From positions 1 to 64,000 of the forward strand of contig LVCE01000003.1 in assembly GCA_002095075.2 (NCBI GenBank): a DNA stretch of 64,000 nucleotides, written 5' to 3'. This DNA comes from Francisella endosymbiont of Ornithodoros moubata. GTDB lineage: Bacteria > Pseudomonadota > Gammaproteobacteria > Francisellales > Francisellaceae. A program made the position numbers and the translations under genes. The notes beneath the pieces are model-generated. The model was not told where the DNA came from, did not search any database, and saw only the letters and a list, made by a program, of their open reading frames with translations. This document shows, one piece after another, positions 22,307 to 33,121 of this stretch (its first letter is position 1; each line of letters starts with the position of its first letter).

Positions 22307-23068
22307 ATGAGTAGTTTTGACATAATTGTTTTATTAGCAATTTTATTTGTCACCCTATATCTAGTGTATATCCATTTGTAAAAAAGCAGCAAATCCATTT
22401 GGTTTTAACTTCCCACTTATAGATGATGCCTGAGCCAATGGAATATTCTTAGGTACTGGGTTAGTTAATACATATGCTTGGTGATTCTGCTAGTGACTTT
22501 ACTGATCTAAAAGTAAATTATCCTTTTGCATTTTTGATAGGCTAGTGTAACTATTATTACTTTTCTTGCTGTTAAAACATGTTGGAGGAGCTTTATCTAA
22601 AACTAACAAAGACAAATTTATCATTTATAGCTATAATGGCGACTATAATGTTATCAAATACATAGTTTCTTTGAGATAGCTGGGTATATCAGAGCAGGTA
22701 AGTGTAAGCATTTATGATATTTTAGCAAAAATAGCACATAAGTAGACAGCAAGTTTTGCTCTAGCAATAAATATTAGTAAAGCAAATCTGAATTTTATAT
22801 CTAGTAGAATAATGCTTTTTACAATATTTGTAATAATGACTCCACTAGGAATAATATTTGGACAAGCAACACAAAATTATGTCTCCAATCCTTTTGTTGA
22901 GCCAACATTTACAGCTATAGCTGCTGGAACATTTATCTATATGGTTCATTACATGGGTTAGATAGGTCTGTACTTATCAAAGACTATTGTAATACCAAAC
23001 AATATAAGTTTGTAAGTATATAAGGTTTTGCTATAATGGCAATGGTAGTAGTGGCTATTTGGACTTAA
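22307..23068 (+). pseudogene. ZIP-family zinc transporter remnant
   Basis: The start ATG at 22307 reads MSSFDIIVLLAILFVTLYLV, joined directly to the GTPase remnant. Following pieces in several frames include KKAANPFGFNFPL, NGIFLGTGL, a stretch SDFTDLKVNYPFAFLI, then AIMATIMLSN, KANLNFISSRIMLFTIFVIM, TPLGIIFGQATQNYVSNPFV and EPTFTAIAAGTFIYM, with the stop at 23068. The TM4-TM5 and C-terminal motifs identify a ZIP importer. Every part of the family layout is there, but no frame is usable. Confidence 0.75.
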
Positions 23069-23199
23069 TTAACCATTATAATATTGATTATTTTTTAAAT
23101 TCTTACAGTAATTGATTGTTCCATGCTCTAATATTCCTGATTTGATTCCATTGTAGCAACTTTGAGTAGGAGCAGCTGTTACGGTTAGCAAACTACAAG

Positions 23200-23890
23200 T
23201 TACTTGGATCATCGTAGTTATTTGGTTATATTACTTTGAAATAATTGATTCGGAAATTTGACTTTGAGACCACTGTGAAAACCATACCAATCTGCCATTT
23301 GATCACACCGATAGATATTAACCAGTAAACATTTCTTTGTTCAGATAATGCTTGTCTAAATGAATTTTTGTAAGCAATTTTTTAGTTTGGCTGTATAGCA
23401 CAAAGACTGTTGTTAATTAATCCAGATAAAAATACGTATTTATTGATCTGTTCATCTGTAAGGTTTAGATTATCTTTTAACCATTTCGCTGTAGAGTAGT
23501 GCTGCAGCATTACATATCTAGCAGTTATAAAATAGCAGTCAACTCCATCTTTGAAACATTGGGTTTTAACAAAATAAGTCATATAAGTCATATAAGGAGT
23601 TGGTTTGGTACCTCTGTTATTATAATCATGATTAAAAGATGTGTTAGTTTATCGATATCAAGCATTATAGCAGCAGATTTAAAAACATCAGAATTTTTTG
23701 AAATGTTTGCAAGCACATTTCTTTAAATTTTCGGGTAATTTGAATGTTATCACCATATTGTTCATCAAAAGTAGCTTCAAGCTGTGTAACTTTTATTATA
23801 AAGCTCTAAAGGATTAACACCACTTTGATTGTTTTTGTCAGAATATCAGTAATTATCTTAGTACATAAACCTTTACTATTTAGTGATTTT
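23200..23890 (-). pseudogene. HAD (class IIIB) acid phosphatase remnant
   Basis: Minus frames give VTQLEATFDEQYGDNIQIT, HAD motif I MLDIDKLTHLFNHDYNN, motif II region DGVDCYFITARYVMLQHYST followed by AKWLKDNLN, motif III-like IAYKNSFRQALSEQ and motif IV pieces NVYWLISIG and DQMADWYGFHSGLKVKFPN. This is the secreted class B-like acid phosphatase arrangement known in Francisella and other pathogens. A 9-base tandem duplication (GTCATATAA at 23578-23595) has inserted an extra M-T-Y. Many frameshifts; the N-terminal signal sequence is not readable. Confidence 0.65.
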
Positions 23891-23893
23891 GCT

Positions 23894-25324
23894 CTACATT
23901 AAAGGAGTAAGTATTTTAAGTATACTTTCTGCAATCAGACTACCATGACTTGTGCTCATATGTTGGGTACTTTGAGTTGAGTCCTCTAGGATTTTATCTG
24001 TCCATTGATACATTTTTGCAACATCATTTTTGCTATACAAAAATGTAGCAATTTCATAATTTAAAAATAAGCTACGAATATCTAAATTTACTGAGCCTAT
24101 CATTGCTATATTATTGTCGATTAATACTGCTTTTGCATGTATCATGTTTTTAGTGAAATGAATATCAATATTAGCTTCTAAAAAATCTCTTATATAACTC
24201 GCTCTAGCTCTATCAACTAACTTATGATTGGAGTTTTTGGGTGTGATAATTTTTACCTCAATACCTTTTTTCTTAGCGAGAACTATTGAATGATATAATT
24301 CTGTTGAAGGTATTAGATATGGAGTTATAATCCATAATTTTTGTTTAGCTGAATTAATTGCAGTGATTAACCCAGAATACAGTTGATCTTCTTTTAGATC
24401 TGGTCCAGAAGGAATTACTTGCACAAAACCTTCTTGTGTTATGGTATTCTCCATATTAAATTCAATTTCTTGATTTGTCGCAAAGTGCCAATCAGAACAA
24501 AAAATCTTTAAAAAATATATTAACGATTCCCCTTGAATTTTAAATAATAAGTCATCCCACATTCCTTCATGTTCGATAGGTGACATATATTCATCACCAA
24601 TATTCATACCGCCGCTAAATACCGTATGATTATCAAAAATATATATTTTCCTATGGTTCCTATAATTAATATAATTACGCAAAGGATTAGATATCACTGG
24701 CATAAAAAATACTACTTCAACACCTAAATCACGTAATTTTTTGAATATTTTTCTATTATGACGATATACATAAAAGGAACCTAGAGAGTCAATCATCATC
24801 TTAATTTCAACACCTTCAGCAGCTTTTTTTTCTAAAGCATTTATTACTAGCTTAGAGGTAGTATCATTTTTAAATACATATGTTTGGATATAAATATTTT
24901 GTTTTGCAGACTCAATAGCTTGTATAAAAGCTTGAAATGATTTAACACCATCACAATACATTTCAAAGTAGTTTTTACTTGTAAGAGTATTTAACTCCAT
25001 ATTAGTAAAAACATTGATAATTTCATTAGGTAGATTTTTACAAATTTCACTTTTCTCTAAGCAGAATGACTCTAGTGGTGGTTGACTAATATTCATAGCT
25101 TCTTTTTGCCAAAAGCTACGCTTATCTTTACGCTGAAAGACAAAGAAAAATGGAATGGCAATGTATGGGATAAATAATATTGCTAAAATCCATGCAAGAA
25201 TATTTGATGCAGATCTTTTATCAACAATTAGTTTTAATACGATAAAAATAGTAAAAATCTGACAAACAAATAAAATCGTATTAGCTTCTAATATATATAT
25301 TAAACTTAATAAAAATTTTTCCAT
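23894..25324 (-). CDS. cls: Cardiolipin synthase
   Basis: 476 residues. It joins two phosphatidylglycerols (or equivalent) into cardiolipin at the inner membrane. Two N-terminal TM segments (about 5-30 and 40-63) are followed by two phospholipase D domains, each with an H-x-K-x4-D motif: H224/K226/D231 (HRKIYIFD) and H396/K398/D403 (HAKAVLID). Length is normal and both active sites are complete. Its end nearly abuts the dead acid phosphatase. Confidence 0.95.
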   Translation of the reverse strand: MEKFLLSLIYILEANTILFVCQIFTIFIVLKLIVDKRSASNILAWILAILFIPYIAIPFFFVFQRKDKRSFWQKEAMNISQPPLESFCLEKSEICKNLPNEIINVFTNMELNTLTSKNYFEMYCDGVKSFQAFIQAIESAKQNIYIQTYVFKNDTTSKLVINALEKKAAEGVEIKMMIDSLGSFYVYRHNRKIFKKLRDLGVEVVFFMPVISNPLRNYINYRNHRKIYIFDNHTVFSGGMNIGDEYMSPIEHEGMWDDLLFKIQGESLIYFLKIFCSDWHFATNQEIEFNMENTITQEGFVQVIPSGPDLKEDQLYSGLITAINSAKQKLWIITPYLIPSTELYHSIVLAKKKGIEVKIITPKNSNHKLVDRARASYIRDFLEANIDIHFTKNMIHAKAVLIDNNIAMIGSVNLDIRSLFLNYEIATFLYSKNDVAKMYQWTDKILEDSTQSTQHMSTSHGSLIAESILKILTPLM

Positions 25325-25377
25325 TACTAGTAAAATAGAAGATCTTTTAAAAAAATTTTATCACACTTGATAGTATG

Positions 25378-26602
25378 TTAGATAGAAATGTTTTGTAAAG
25401 TATTACGTATAAATATTAGGATAATAGTAGAGATAATAATCACTGCTAAAATCAGATATAATGAAGTAAATATAAAACCTTTAGCAATACCTAAACTTGC
25501 CAAAGCCAAAAAAGTGCCATTTAAAATAGCAAAACTAATATTATAACTAAAACTTAAGCCACTAGCTCTCACCCCAGGGCTAAAAAAGGTAATTGCATAG
25601 TTAGAAGCAACTCCTGCAACTAGTCCCATAAAATATTATTAATAAGCATTATGAAAATTAAATATTTAGAGTTAGTAAAACGGCACTATAGTAAAAAATA
25701 CTTCCAAAAATTACTAAACCTATCACGTCGATAAAGAGTATACGTAGTGGTGTAAATTTTATCGGCAAGAAAACCTACTGGGATAGAAACTACAGAAAAA
25801 ACAAATAGGTTGATAAGTATCAAACTTGAGCTATTTGCGGTGTGATTTAATTGAAAATATTGTTGGTAAGTAAAGTGAGAAAAATCCAACTACCACTGCA
25901 AAAATTGAAATAGCAGCAACACAGCCATAACTGTTGCTAATTTCTCTGGTTTAAATAAATCAATAATAGGAACTTTATAATGAGTTTTTTCGTTTAAAAA
26001 TATTCTCAGTTTCATAAATTTCTTTTCTAAAAAATAACTAATGAGACAATACCACCAAACATAATCATCACTTAGAAAATATGTAGTTACTATTTCAGTG
26101 ATCTGTACAAAAAATATACCAAAATTGATAAAACAAAATATAATTCCACAAGCTAAGCCATCATGCTTTAATAGTGACTCTTTGACAAATACTACAACAA
26201 TTGGAATTTCACCACCAATTGTAGCCACCTTGAATAATTCTTAACACAATAAAAAACAGGGCTGCAAGCGCTTATACCAGCGCTTTGATATGAAGGCAAT
26301 AGGAAGCTATCATAAAAGCAGCTAGGCTCATCGACTAGTGTTATTGTTAGTAGGAAAGATTTTTTGTGTCCATATTTATCACTAATATGTCCAAAAATTC
26401 CACCAAATGGTCTAGCAAAATATCCAACAGCAAAAACTGTAAAGGCAAGAAAGTATGCTTGTAATGCTAGTGAGCCTTCGCGAGGAAAAAATGTTTTGCC
26501 TAGCACACGATACAAACATGCCAAATATTACAAAATCATAAAACTCTAACATTCCACCAATATTTGTGAGTAAAATCATTTTAAAATCATCTTTTTAAGC
26601 AT
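25378..26602 (-). pseudogene. MFS transporter (MHS/ProP-like) remnant
   Basis: The ATG at 26602 is followed by a shift and MILLTNIGGMLEFYDFVIFG, a typical TM1 of metabolite:H+ symporters, then TVFAVGYFARPFGGIFGHIS and DKYGHKKSF, the G-x-x-x-D-x-x-G-x-K/R loop 2-3 motif. Downstream fragments continue to 25378 (GLVAGVASNYAITFFSPGVR). At least four frameshifts separate them. Substrate (proline, betaine or dicarboxylate) cannot be decided. Confidence 0.75.
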
Positions 26603-26678
26603 CTTTAATTAAGTATATAATTACAATCAAATTGTCGTTATAATAGCGAATAAATTATAAAAAGCTAATAGTTTTAAT

Positions 26679-27572
26679 ATGATAAGAATTGAAAATGTGA
26701 TCAAAAGGAAAGTTCAACAAGGACAAAAACTTTTACCTAATATCAAAAATATTATCTTAGTAGCCTCCGGAAAAGGGGGAGTAGGTAAGTCTACTGTCAC
26801 AGCAAATTTAGCAGTTTGCTTTGCAAAAATGGGGGCAAAAGTTGGGATTTTAGATGCAGATATTTATGGCCCAAGTCAGCCGACTTTACTAAATCTTAAG
26901 CAAAATCCACAAACTACTGATAAGAAAAAAATTATTCCGTTAGAGCGTTACGGGGTAAAGATGATTTCTATCGGTAATTTGATAGACCCTGAATCAGCAG
27001 TAATTTGGCGTGGTCCTATAGTATCTCGAGCTCTAATGCAACTTTTAAATGATACAGATTGGGGTCATATAGATTATTTATTTTTAGATTTACCTCCTGG
27101 AACGGGTGATATTCAGTTAACTATATCAAAAAATATGCCAGTTACTGGTGCTGTGATTGTTACAACTCCCCAAGATTTATCATTAATTGATGCAAAAAGG
27201 GCTATAGCAATGTTTCAAAAAGTTGATATCAAAACTTTAGGTGTAGTAGAAAATATGAGTTATTATATTTGCCCTAAATGTGGTAACAGTGAACATATTT
27301 TTGGCAAGGATGGCACTCATCTTTTATGTAGCAAAAATAATATTGAGTTTTTAGGCAATTTACCGCTGCATAAAGATATTCGTGAGAATGCTGATAACGG
27401 TAAACCTTATGTCAGTTTAGACAAGGATGATAGTATCAATATAAGTTATATCACTTTAGCTGAAAATACCTTAAATGAAATTGAGAAATTACCTAAAGCA
27501 AGTAGTTTAGATTCTATTGGTGTTAAATATAGAAAATTAAGAGACCAAAACCGTGACGATAAAATCAGATAA
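26679..27572 (+). CDS. mrp: Mrp/ApbC-type Fe-S carrier ATPase
   Basis: 297 residues. Mrp-family P-loop ATPases carry and deliver Fe-S clusters. The deviant Walker A SGKGGVGKST is at 30-39, D-A-D-I-Y-G-P-S at 59-66, and the cluster-bridging C-P-K-C at 198-201. There is only a short stub in place of the N-terminal MIP18-like domain found in some homologues, so this is the short form. The stop overlaps the GTG of the broken dcd by 20 bases. With the suf operon it belongs to the retained Fe-S machinery. Confidence 0.93.
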   Translation: MIRIENVIKRKVQQGQKLLPNIKNIILVASGKGGVGKSTVTANLAVCFAKMGAKVGILDADIYGPSQPTLLNLKQNPQTTDKKKIIPLERYGVKMISIGNLIDPESAVIWRGPIVSRALMQLLNDTDWGHIDYLFLDLPPGTGDIQLTISKNMPVTGAVIVTTPQDLSLIDAKRAIAMFQKVDIKTLGVVENMSYYICPKCGNSEHIFGKDGTHLLCSKNNIEFLGNLPLHKDIRENADNGKPYVSLDKDDSINISYITLAENTLNEIEKLPKASSLDSIGVKYRKLRDQNRDDKIR

Positions 27573-28116
27573 ATGGATAAAAAAATGTCTCAAGAGCATA
27601 ACATGATAGAACCTTTTGAGGCAGGTCAAGTAAAAGTTATCAATAACCAAAAAATTGTTTCTTATGGAACTTCAAGTTATGGCTATGATGTGCGCTGTGC
27701 AGATGAGTTTAAAATATTTACAAATATAAACTCTTCAATAGTTGATCCTAAAGATTTTAATGATAAAAATTTTGTCGATTCAAAGGTGATGTTTGTATAA
27801 TTCCCCCAACTCTTTTACTTTAGCGCGTACAGTTGAGAAGTTTAAAATCCCAAGAGATATTTTAGTAGTCTGTTTAGGTAAATCTACTTATGCAAGATGT
27901 GGAATCATAGTAAATGTGACTCCTCTTGAGCCAGAATGGGAAGGTTATGTGACATTAGAGTTTTCAAATACTACACCATTACCGGCTAAAATTTATGCAA
28001 ATGAAGGTGTGGCTCAAATGTTATTCTTCCAATCTGATGAGGAGTGTGAAACTTCTTATGCTGACAAAGGAGGTAAATACCAAGGTCAAGTTGGTGTTAC
28101 CTTACCTAAGTGCTAA
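27553..28116 (+). pseudogene. dcd: dCTP deaminase with three one-base deletions
   Basis: The ancestral start is GTG 27553 ([11 protein letters not shown]), inside the end of mrp. One A is missing from the A tract at 27580-27585, one T is missing near 27778 (GATTCAAAGG where GATTTCAAAGG fits), and one A is missing near 27808. The three shifts sum to zero, so the long C-terminal piece ([20 protein letters not shown], then [20 protein letters not shown]) lies in the original frame, and every motif is otherwise conserved including the catalytic E in [10 protein letters not shown]. The enzyme makes dUTP from dCTP for dTMP synthesis. The sequence is nearly perfect between lesions, so decay is recent. 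Confidence 0.85.
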
Positions 28117-28144
28117 ACTTTTTTAAAACTGATTATTAATTCTA

Positions 28145-29340
28145 TCAGTAATAGCTTAGAAAGCTTTTAGAATAATCAACCATATGTAAACTAGCAAATA
28201 CATAGTCAAAAATATCAGCTTGAATTTTCTCATAGTTGACCCAGTTGATATCATTTATAAATATATATAACTCAACAGGTAAGCCAAATTGAGTATAGGC
28301 TGAAGTTCTCTAATCAAAAACGTCAAGCCTAGATGTTGAGATGTATTTTTGGATGATTGTGTAGGTAATTTTCAATATAGGCAAGAAATAAACTAATATT
28401 TGTAAGCTTTTCATCAGCTTTAGCCGTGATAAAATCTACTAAAAGAACTTCTTTACTTAATTTTTCTAGAAGTTGTTAATCACAGAATTTTATTATACCG
28501 ATATAATTTATTAAGAGCTTAAATAACGACGATCACCAATTTCTACCACGCCACGCCAGTTTTTGACACTCTGGGTAGAGAGTAGTTAGTGTATAAGTTT
28601 GGTATTATTGATATTATTTTATCAAAATTGCGTATTTTAACTATGTTGATAGATACATTCATTGTAGTACCATCAATATTAGCAGATGGGATAGTAATCC
28701 AGTCTCTCCAACTCTTACTAAATCAAGCACGGCAAACTGAACATTAGTTACAAAGCCTAAGATAGTGTCTTTAAATACCAACATTAGTTAGAACCGCAGG
28801 TAATATCCTAATCCTATTAGAAATGCAACAAGTGATTTATTTAATAACAATGATATTACTAGAATAAAAAGCCTATTATGTATAAGATAATTTTTATAAC
28901 CTGAGAGCATAGCTGTAATGAATGATTCTTAAAGTAAACAAGATTTTGAAAATAGTCAAAAACGGCATTTATAAAACACACCAAAAATGAAATTATAGTA
29001 ATAGTTATATAAATTTGTGCTAATAACTGCATTATATATAGTAACTAAATGCTGTGTCCAAAGATACTCATAATCAGCAGCAAAACTTAGCATAATATAT
29101 AAGGATATACTTGGAGCCAATATGTGATAGCTTGATAAAAAAAATTGTATTGGAGCCAGATACTTACCTAATAATGAATTTTTTAGCTATTAAAATGTAT
29201 TTGCTGAATAATTTATTAATAATTAATGATGCTAATAGTACTATTATAATAATAGTAGAACAGCTTAATGTAATAGCTAGTCTATGATTATTAATAAATA
29301 TCCAAATAGTATTTTTTAGAATTGACATTGTGTTTTGCAT
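28145..29340 (-). pseudogene. MscS-family (YbdG-like) mechanosensitive channel remnant
   Basis: ATG 29340 gives MQNTMSILKNTIWIFINNHR and a first TM segment. Later the pore/beta domain reads DWITIPSANIDGTTMNVSIN then IVKIRNFDKIISIIP, and the C-terminus [25 protein letters not shown]-like pieces and [20 protein letters not shown]. The Q-P-T-x-x-G-L-P-x-E-L-Y stretch is typical of the YbdG/YnaI branch. Frameshifts and stops are numerous. It lies after lptE on the same strand. Confidence 0.72.
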
Positions 29341-29390
29341 TACCTTTAAGTTAAATATTCTGTTTTGAAATAAAAAAATAGGCTCTAGGT

Positions 29391-29948
29391 TTATTGTACA
29401 GAATTATCGCTAGAGAGTATATTCTTACTTGGTAAAAGCTCTGCTATCTGTAAAATCATCTTTGTAACCAAATTTGATTGGAGATAAGTATATATCCTAG
29501 TTGATTCATTATTTTGAGTTAACTGTGTACTTGAGTTAGACTGCCAAAACATTTGTTAATTAATAGTAGTATTAGGTATGACAGGAGTCTTTATCTTAGG
29601 TCTTACTAAATTGTAAGTTATTGTATAAATTAATTAACAAGTATTATTAGATGCACCTCCAACAATACTTGTTAATTGAGATCTTTGATTTACCTGTTGT
29701 ATATTAAGTATATAATCAGCCAATTCCTCATTTTTAATAACAATCGCTTTATAAGCTATCAAATTATATCTTAGTTCATTTATTAGACTATGATATCCAT
29801 TACTTTGAATATAAAATTAGTGCCATAAGCTATCAAAGTTACCTGCATTACCACCAGCCAAAACTCCACGTGGATGAAAACCACAGTTAGCTAATATGAC
29901 TGTTGCAATAAACAAAAATATAGTATAAATATATTTTATTTTCATCAT
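29391..29948 (-). pseudogene. lptE: LptE lipoprotein gene with three in-frame TAA codons
   Basis: Directly after leuS (7-base gap), as in other gammaproteobacteria. ATG 29948 gives a lipoprotein signal ending FIATVILANCG with lipobox L-A-N-C, then FHPRGVLAGGNAGNFDSLWH. The frame is continuous for 186 codons (expected LptE length, about 185-195), but contains three TAA codons: after LWH (29818-29820), after ASNNTC and after NTTIN. No frameshift is needed to read from start to final stop. LptE plugs LptD to assemble LPS in the outer membrane. Without readthrough only about 43 residues are made. Confidence 0.72.
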
Positions 29949-29955
29949 ATTTACC

Positions 29956-32397
29956 TTATTTAATTACAATATTGATAAGTTTTTGTGAGACATAAATTAC
30001 TTTAACAACTTGTTTATTATCTATAAATGATTTAACATATTCATCAGCTAACACTACTTCTTCAACTTGATTTGGAGATAATGAAGCATCTAATTCTAGC
30101 TTAGCTTTTAATTTACCATTAATCTGCACTACTAAAAGAAATTCATCTTTCTCTAGAGCATTATTATCAACCGTTGGGAAACTAGTATGAAGTATATCTT
30201 CTCCTAAATTTAGCTGTTGCCATAGATGATGGCACAAATGTGGCGTAAATGGTGCTAGAACTCTTAGTAAAATACTAAATCCCTCAACCTTGACACTTTG
30301 AGAAAGGTTATCATACTTATTAAGGGAATTTAAAATTTTCATACAAGCAGATACTATAGTATTAAACTGATTCTTATCAAAATCAAAAATTGCCTGCTTT
30401 AGATTAGAGTGTATTTCAAAGCGTACTTTTTTATCTTGTTTTGTCAGTTTTTGATGCTTTAGAGTTATGTTTTTAGCAAATATATCTTTATTTAATTCAG
30501 CATAATTAAATACTTTGCGTAGAAATTTATTTGCTCCTTCAACTCCTGTTTCCGACCATTCAAGTGATTGCTCAGGAGGTGCCGCAAACATACTAAACAA
30601 TCTTACAGTATCAGCACCATATTTATCAATAAGCTCTTGAGGATCTACAGTATTACCTTTAGACTTAGACATTTTAGCACCATCTTTTAGCACCATTCCT
30701 TGTGTAAGGAGATTCTTAAAAGGTTCATCCGAGCTAAGTAATCCTTGATCACGCATTAATTTATGAAAGAATCTAGCATATAGTAAGTGCATGATAGCAT
30801 GCTCAATACCACCAATATATTTATCTACTGGTAGCCAATAATTAGCTTCTTGGTCAAGCATTTGGTTAGCAGTAGGGCAAGTATATCTTGCATAATACCA
30901 AGATGATTCAAAAAATGTATCAAATGTATCAGTCTCACGTTTTGCTGGTTTACCACATTCTGGGCAAGCTACATTCAGAAACTCTGGAATATCCTTAAGT
31001 GGTGAGCCTGCTTCTATTAAGGTTACATCAGTAGGTAATCTTACTGGTAAGTTGTCTTCTTTTTCAGGTATTATGCCACAACTATAACAGTGAATCATAG
31101 GAATAGGACAACCCCAATATCTTTGGCGTGAAATACCCCAATCATGAATTCTAAAATTAGTAGTTTCATAACCTTTATTTTGCTTTATAAGGTATTTCTT
31201 TATAGCTTGATAAGCATTTTTGAAGTTTAGACCATCAAATTCTCCTGAGTTTATTAGTATACCTTTTTCAATAAAAGCAGATTTTTGTAAACCAATTTGT
31301 AGGTTTTTACCATTAGGCTGTATGACTTGTTTTAATGGTATATTATATTTTTGTGCAAATTTCCAATCTATTTGATCATGCGCTGGTACAGACATAACAG
31401 CACCAGAGCCATATCCCATAAGCACAAAATTAACTACCCAAACATCTACAGTTTCACCAGAAATAGGATGAATTACTTTAATTGATGTCTTAAATCCTTT
31501 TTTCTCTTGAGTTGCTAAGTCTGCTTCGATTATTGATGATTTCTTACATTCATCTATAAATACTGCTAGCTCTGGATTATTTTTAGCTTCTTCAAGAGCA
31601 AGAGGGTGTTCAGGTGCAATACCAAGATAGCTTACACCCATTAGTGTATCAGGACGAGTTGTAAACACTTCAAGATATTGGTTAGATTCTTTAATTTTGA
31701 ACTTAATTGTTAAACCTTTGGATTTACCAATCCAGTTAGTTTGCATGGTTTTAACGGCTTCTGGCCAGTCCTCTAATTTAGTGATACCTTGTAAAAGTAC
31801 ATCAGCATAATTAGTAATTTTTAGGAACCACTGAGGAATTTCTTTTTTCTCAACTAAAGCACCAGAACGCCAACCTGTACCATCAATAACTTGCTCATTT
31901 GCTAAAACTGTTTGATCAACTGGATCCCAGTTAACAACTGAGTTTTTACGATATGCTAAGCCTTTTTTGTATAGCTGAATAAAAAACCATTGCTCCCATT
32001 TATAATAATCTTGATCACAAGTTGTGACTTCTCTTGACCAGTCAAAACTAAAGCCTAAAGAGTCAAGTTGTGATTTCATGTGAGCAATATTACTTTTTGT
32101 CCATTCGTATGGTGATTTTTTATTCTTAATTGCAGCATTCTCCGCAGGTAGACCAAAAGCATCCCAACCCATAGGATGAAGGACATTTTTGCCTTGCATT
32201 TTTTGATATCTTGCAATTACATCGCCAATCGTATAATTACGTACATGTCCCATATGTAGCGTACCACTAGGATATGGCAACATCGAAAGACAGTAAAATT
32301 TTTGTTTATTTTTATCTTTTACAGCTTTAAAAGAAGCATTTTTACGCCAATAATCTTGTGCCGATTTTTCTATATCGCTAAAATTATATTCATTCAT
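29956..32397 (-). CDS. leuS: Leucine-tRNA ligase
   Basis: 813 residues, a little shorter than the 860 of E. coli. Class I synthetase charging tRNA-Leu. The HIGH-type motif H-M-G-H is at 48-51 within [20 protein letters not shown], the CP1 editing domain (about 220-410) contains [25 protein letters not shown] appears near residue 580 ([14 protein letters not shown]), and anticodon-binding and C-terminal domains follow. Complete. lptE follows in the same direction. Confidence 0.97.
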   Translation of the reverse strand: MNEYNFSDIEKSAQDYWRKNASFKAVKDKNKQKFYCLSMLPYPSGTLHMGHVRNYTIGDVIARYQKMQGKNVLHPMGWDAFGLPAENAAIKNKKSPYEWTKSNIAHMKSQLDSLGFSFDWSREVTTCDQDYYKWEQWFFIQLYKKGLAYRKNSVVNWDPVDQTVLANEQVIDGTGWRSGALVEKKEIPQWFLKITNYADVLLQGITKLEDWPEAVKTMQTNWIGKSKGLTIKFKIKESNQYLEVFTTRPDTLMGVSYLGIAPEHPLALEEAKNNPELAVFIDECKKSSIIEADLATQEKKGFKTSIKVIHPISGETVDVWVVNFVLMGYGSGAVMSVPAHDQIDWKFAQKYNIPLKQVIQPNGKNLQIGLQKSAFIEKGILINSGEFDGLNFKNAYQAIKKYLIKQNKGYETTNFRIHDWGISRQRYWGCPIPMIHCYSCGIIPEKEDNLPVRLPTDVTLIEAGSPLKDIPEFLNVACPECGKPAKRETDTFDTFFESSWYYARYTCPTANQMLDQEANYWLPVDKYIGGIEHAIMHLLYARFFHKLMRDQGLLSSDEPFKNLLTQGMVLKDGAKMSKSKGNTVDPQELIDKYGADTVRLFSMFAAPPEQSLEWSETGVEGANKFLRKVFNYAELNKDIFAKNITLKHQKLTKQDKKVRFEIHSNLKQAIFDFDKNQFNTIVSACMKILNSLNKYDNLSQSVKVEGFSILLRVLAPFTPHLCHHLWQQLNLGEDILHTSFPTVDNNALEKDEFLLVVQINGKLKAKLELDASLSPNQVEEVVLADEYVKSFIDNKQVVKVIYVSQKLINIVIK

Positions 32398-32649
32398 TTG
32401 AAATTAAGACCTAGATTTAGATTATAGTTGAATAAAATATACTAATAATTTTAAGTGAAAATATGATAAATATCTAGATGTTCGTCTTCTTAAAACTGCT
32501 TTTCTAGCTTAGCACTAGCAATAACCTTTTAAATGACTTATCAAACTAATCTTTAAAGATTAGTAGTTTATACTTTTAAGTTTGACTATCTTCAAAGCTT
32601 ATAAAAGATTTTTGAAAAGTTCGATAACTAATTTTTTTATCACACATTG

Positions 32650-33115
32650 TAATTAACTCTTAAATTTTGAATACAAATCATTATCATATATCAATTTCAT
32701 CGCTTCTATATTACCACTTTGATCATCTTTATTAAGCCAGAAAAAAATTTTTTGCGGATTAGTTCCTATTGCTGATTATATTGGCCATATAAGATTTTCC
32801 TAAAAAGAACATAGCTTCAGCATTGCCAAGTTCAGCAGATAAAGTAAATATTGATTAGTTTTTTCATTTGCCCTTTAGATTAGCCATGATAGTGGCGTGA
32901 TGGTTTATCATAATTTTATCAAGAAAAACATCAAAATATTTTATTGCTAAATCCAAATCTTGCTTAACACCAATCTTATAAGTATAAAATATACCTAAAT
33001 ACCTAAGAAATATGGAGAAATAGGACAGCTTTTTTTGTATAGTTCAATAAAAAGCCTTAACATTCTCAGATCATGAATTTTAATAAGCAAATAATTACAG
33101 TCTTATTAAATATAT
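32650..33115 (-). pseudogene. Sel1-repeat protein remnant
   Basis: Minus frames give IFYTYKIGVKQDLDLAIKYF (a Sel1 repeat with G-x-x-x-D-x-x-x-A-x-x-x-F/Y), then AELGNAEAMFFLGKSYMANI and the tail IYDNDLYSKFKS in another frame. Sel1-like TPR repeats mediate protein-protein contacts. Only two or three repeats remain and frame changes break them. It may be the end of a once larger protein. Confidence 0.6.
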
Positions 33116-33121
33116 TATAAA

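Noticed and set aside
29391-29948. Stop-codon reassignment or programmed readthrough to explain the lptE stops
   Set aside because: All core genes end normally at TAA/TAG and none uses TAA internally, and three consecutive readthroughs would give negligible product.
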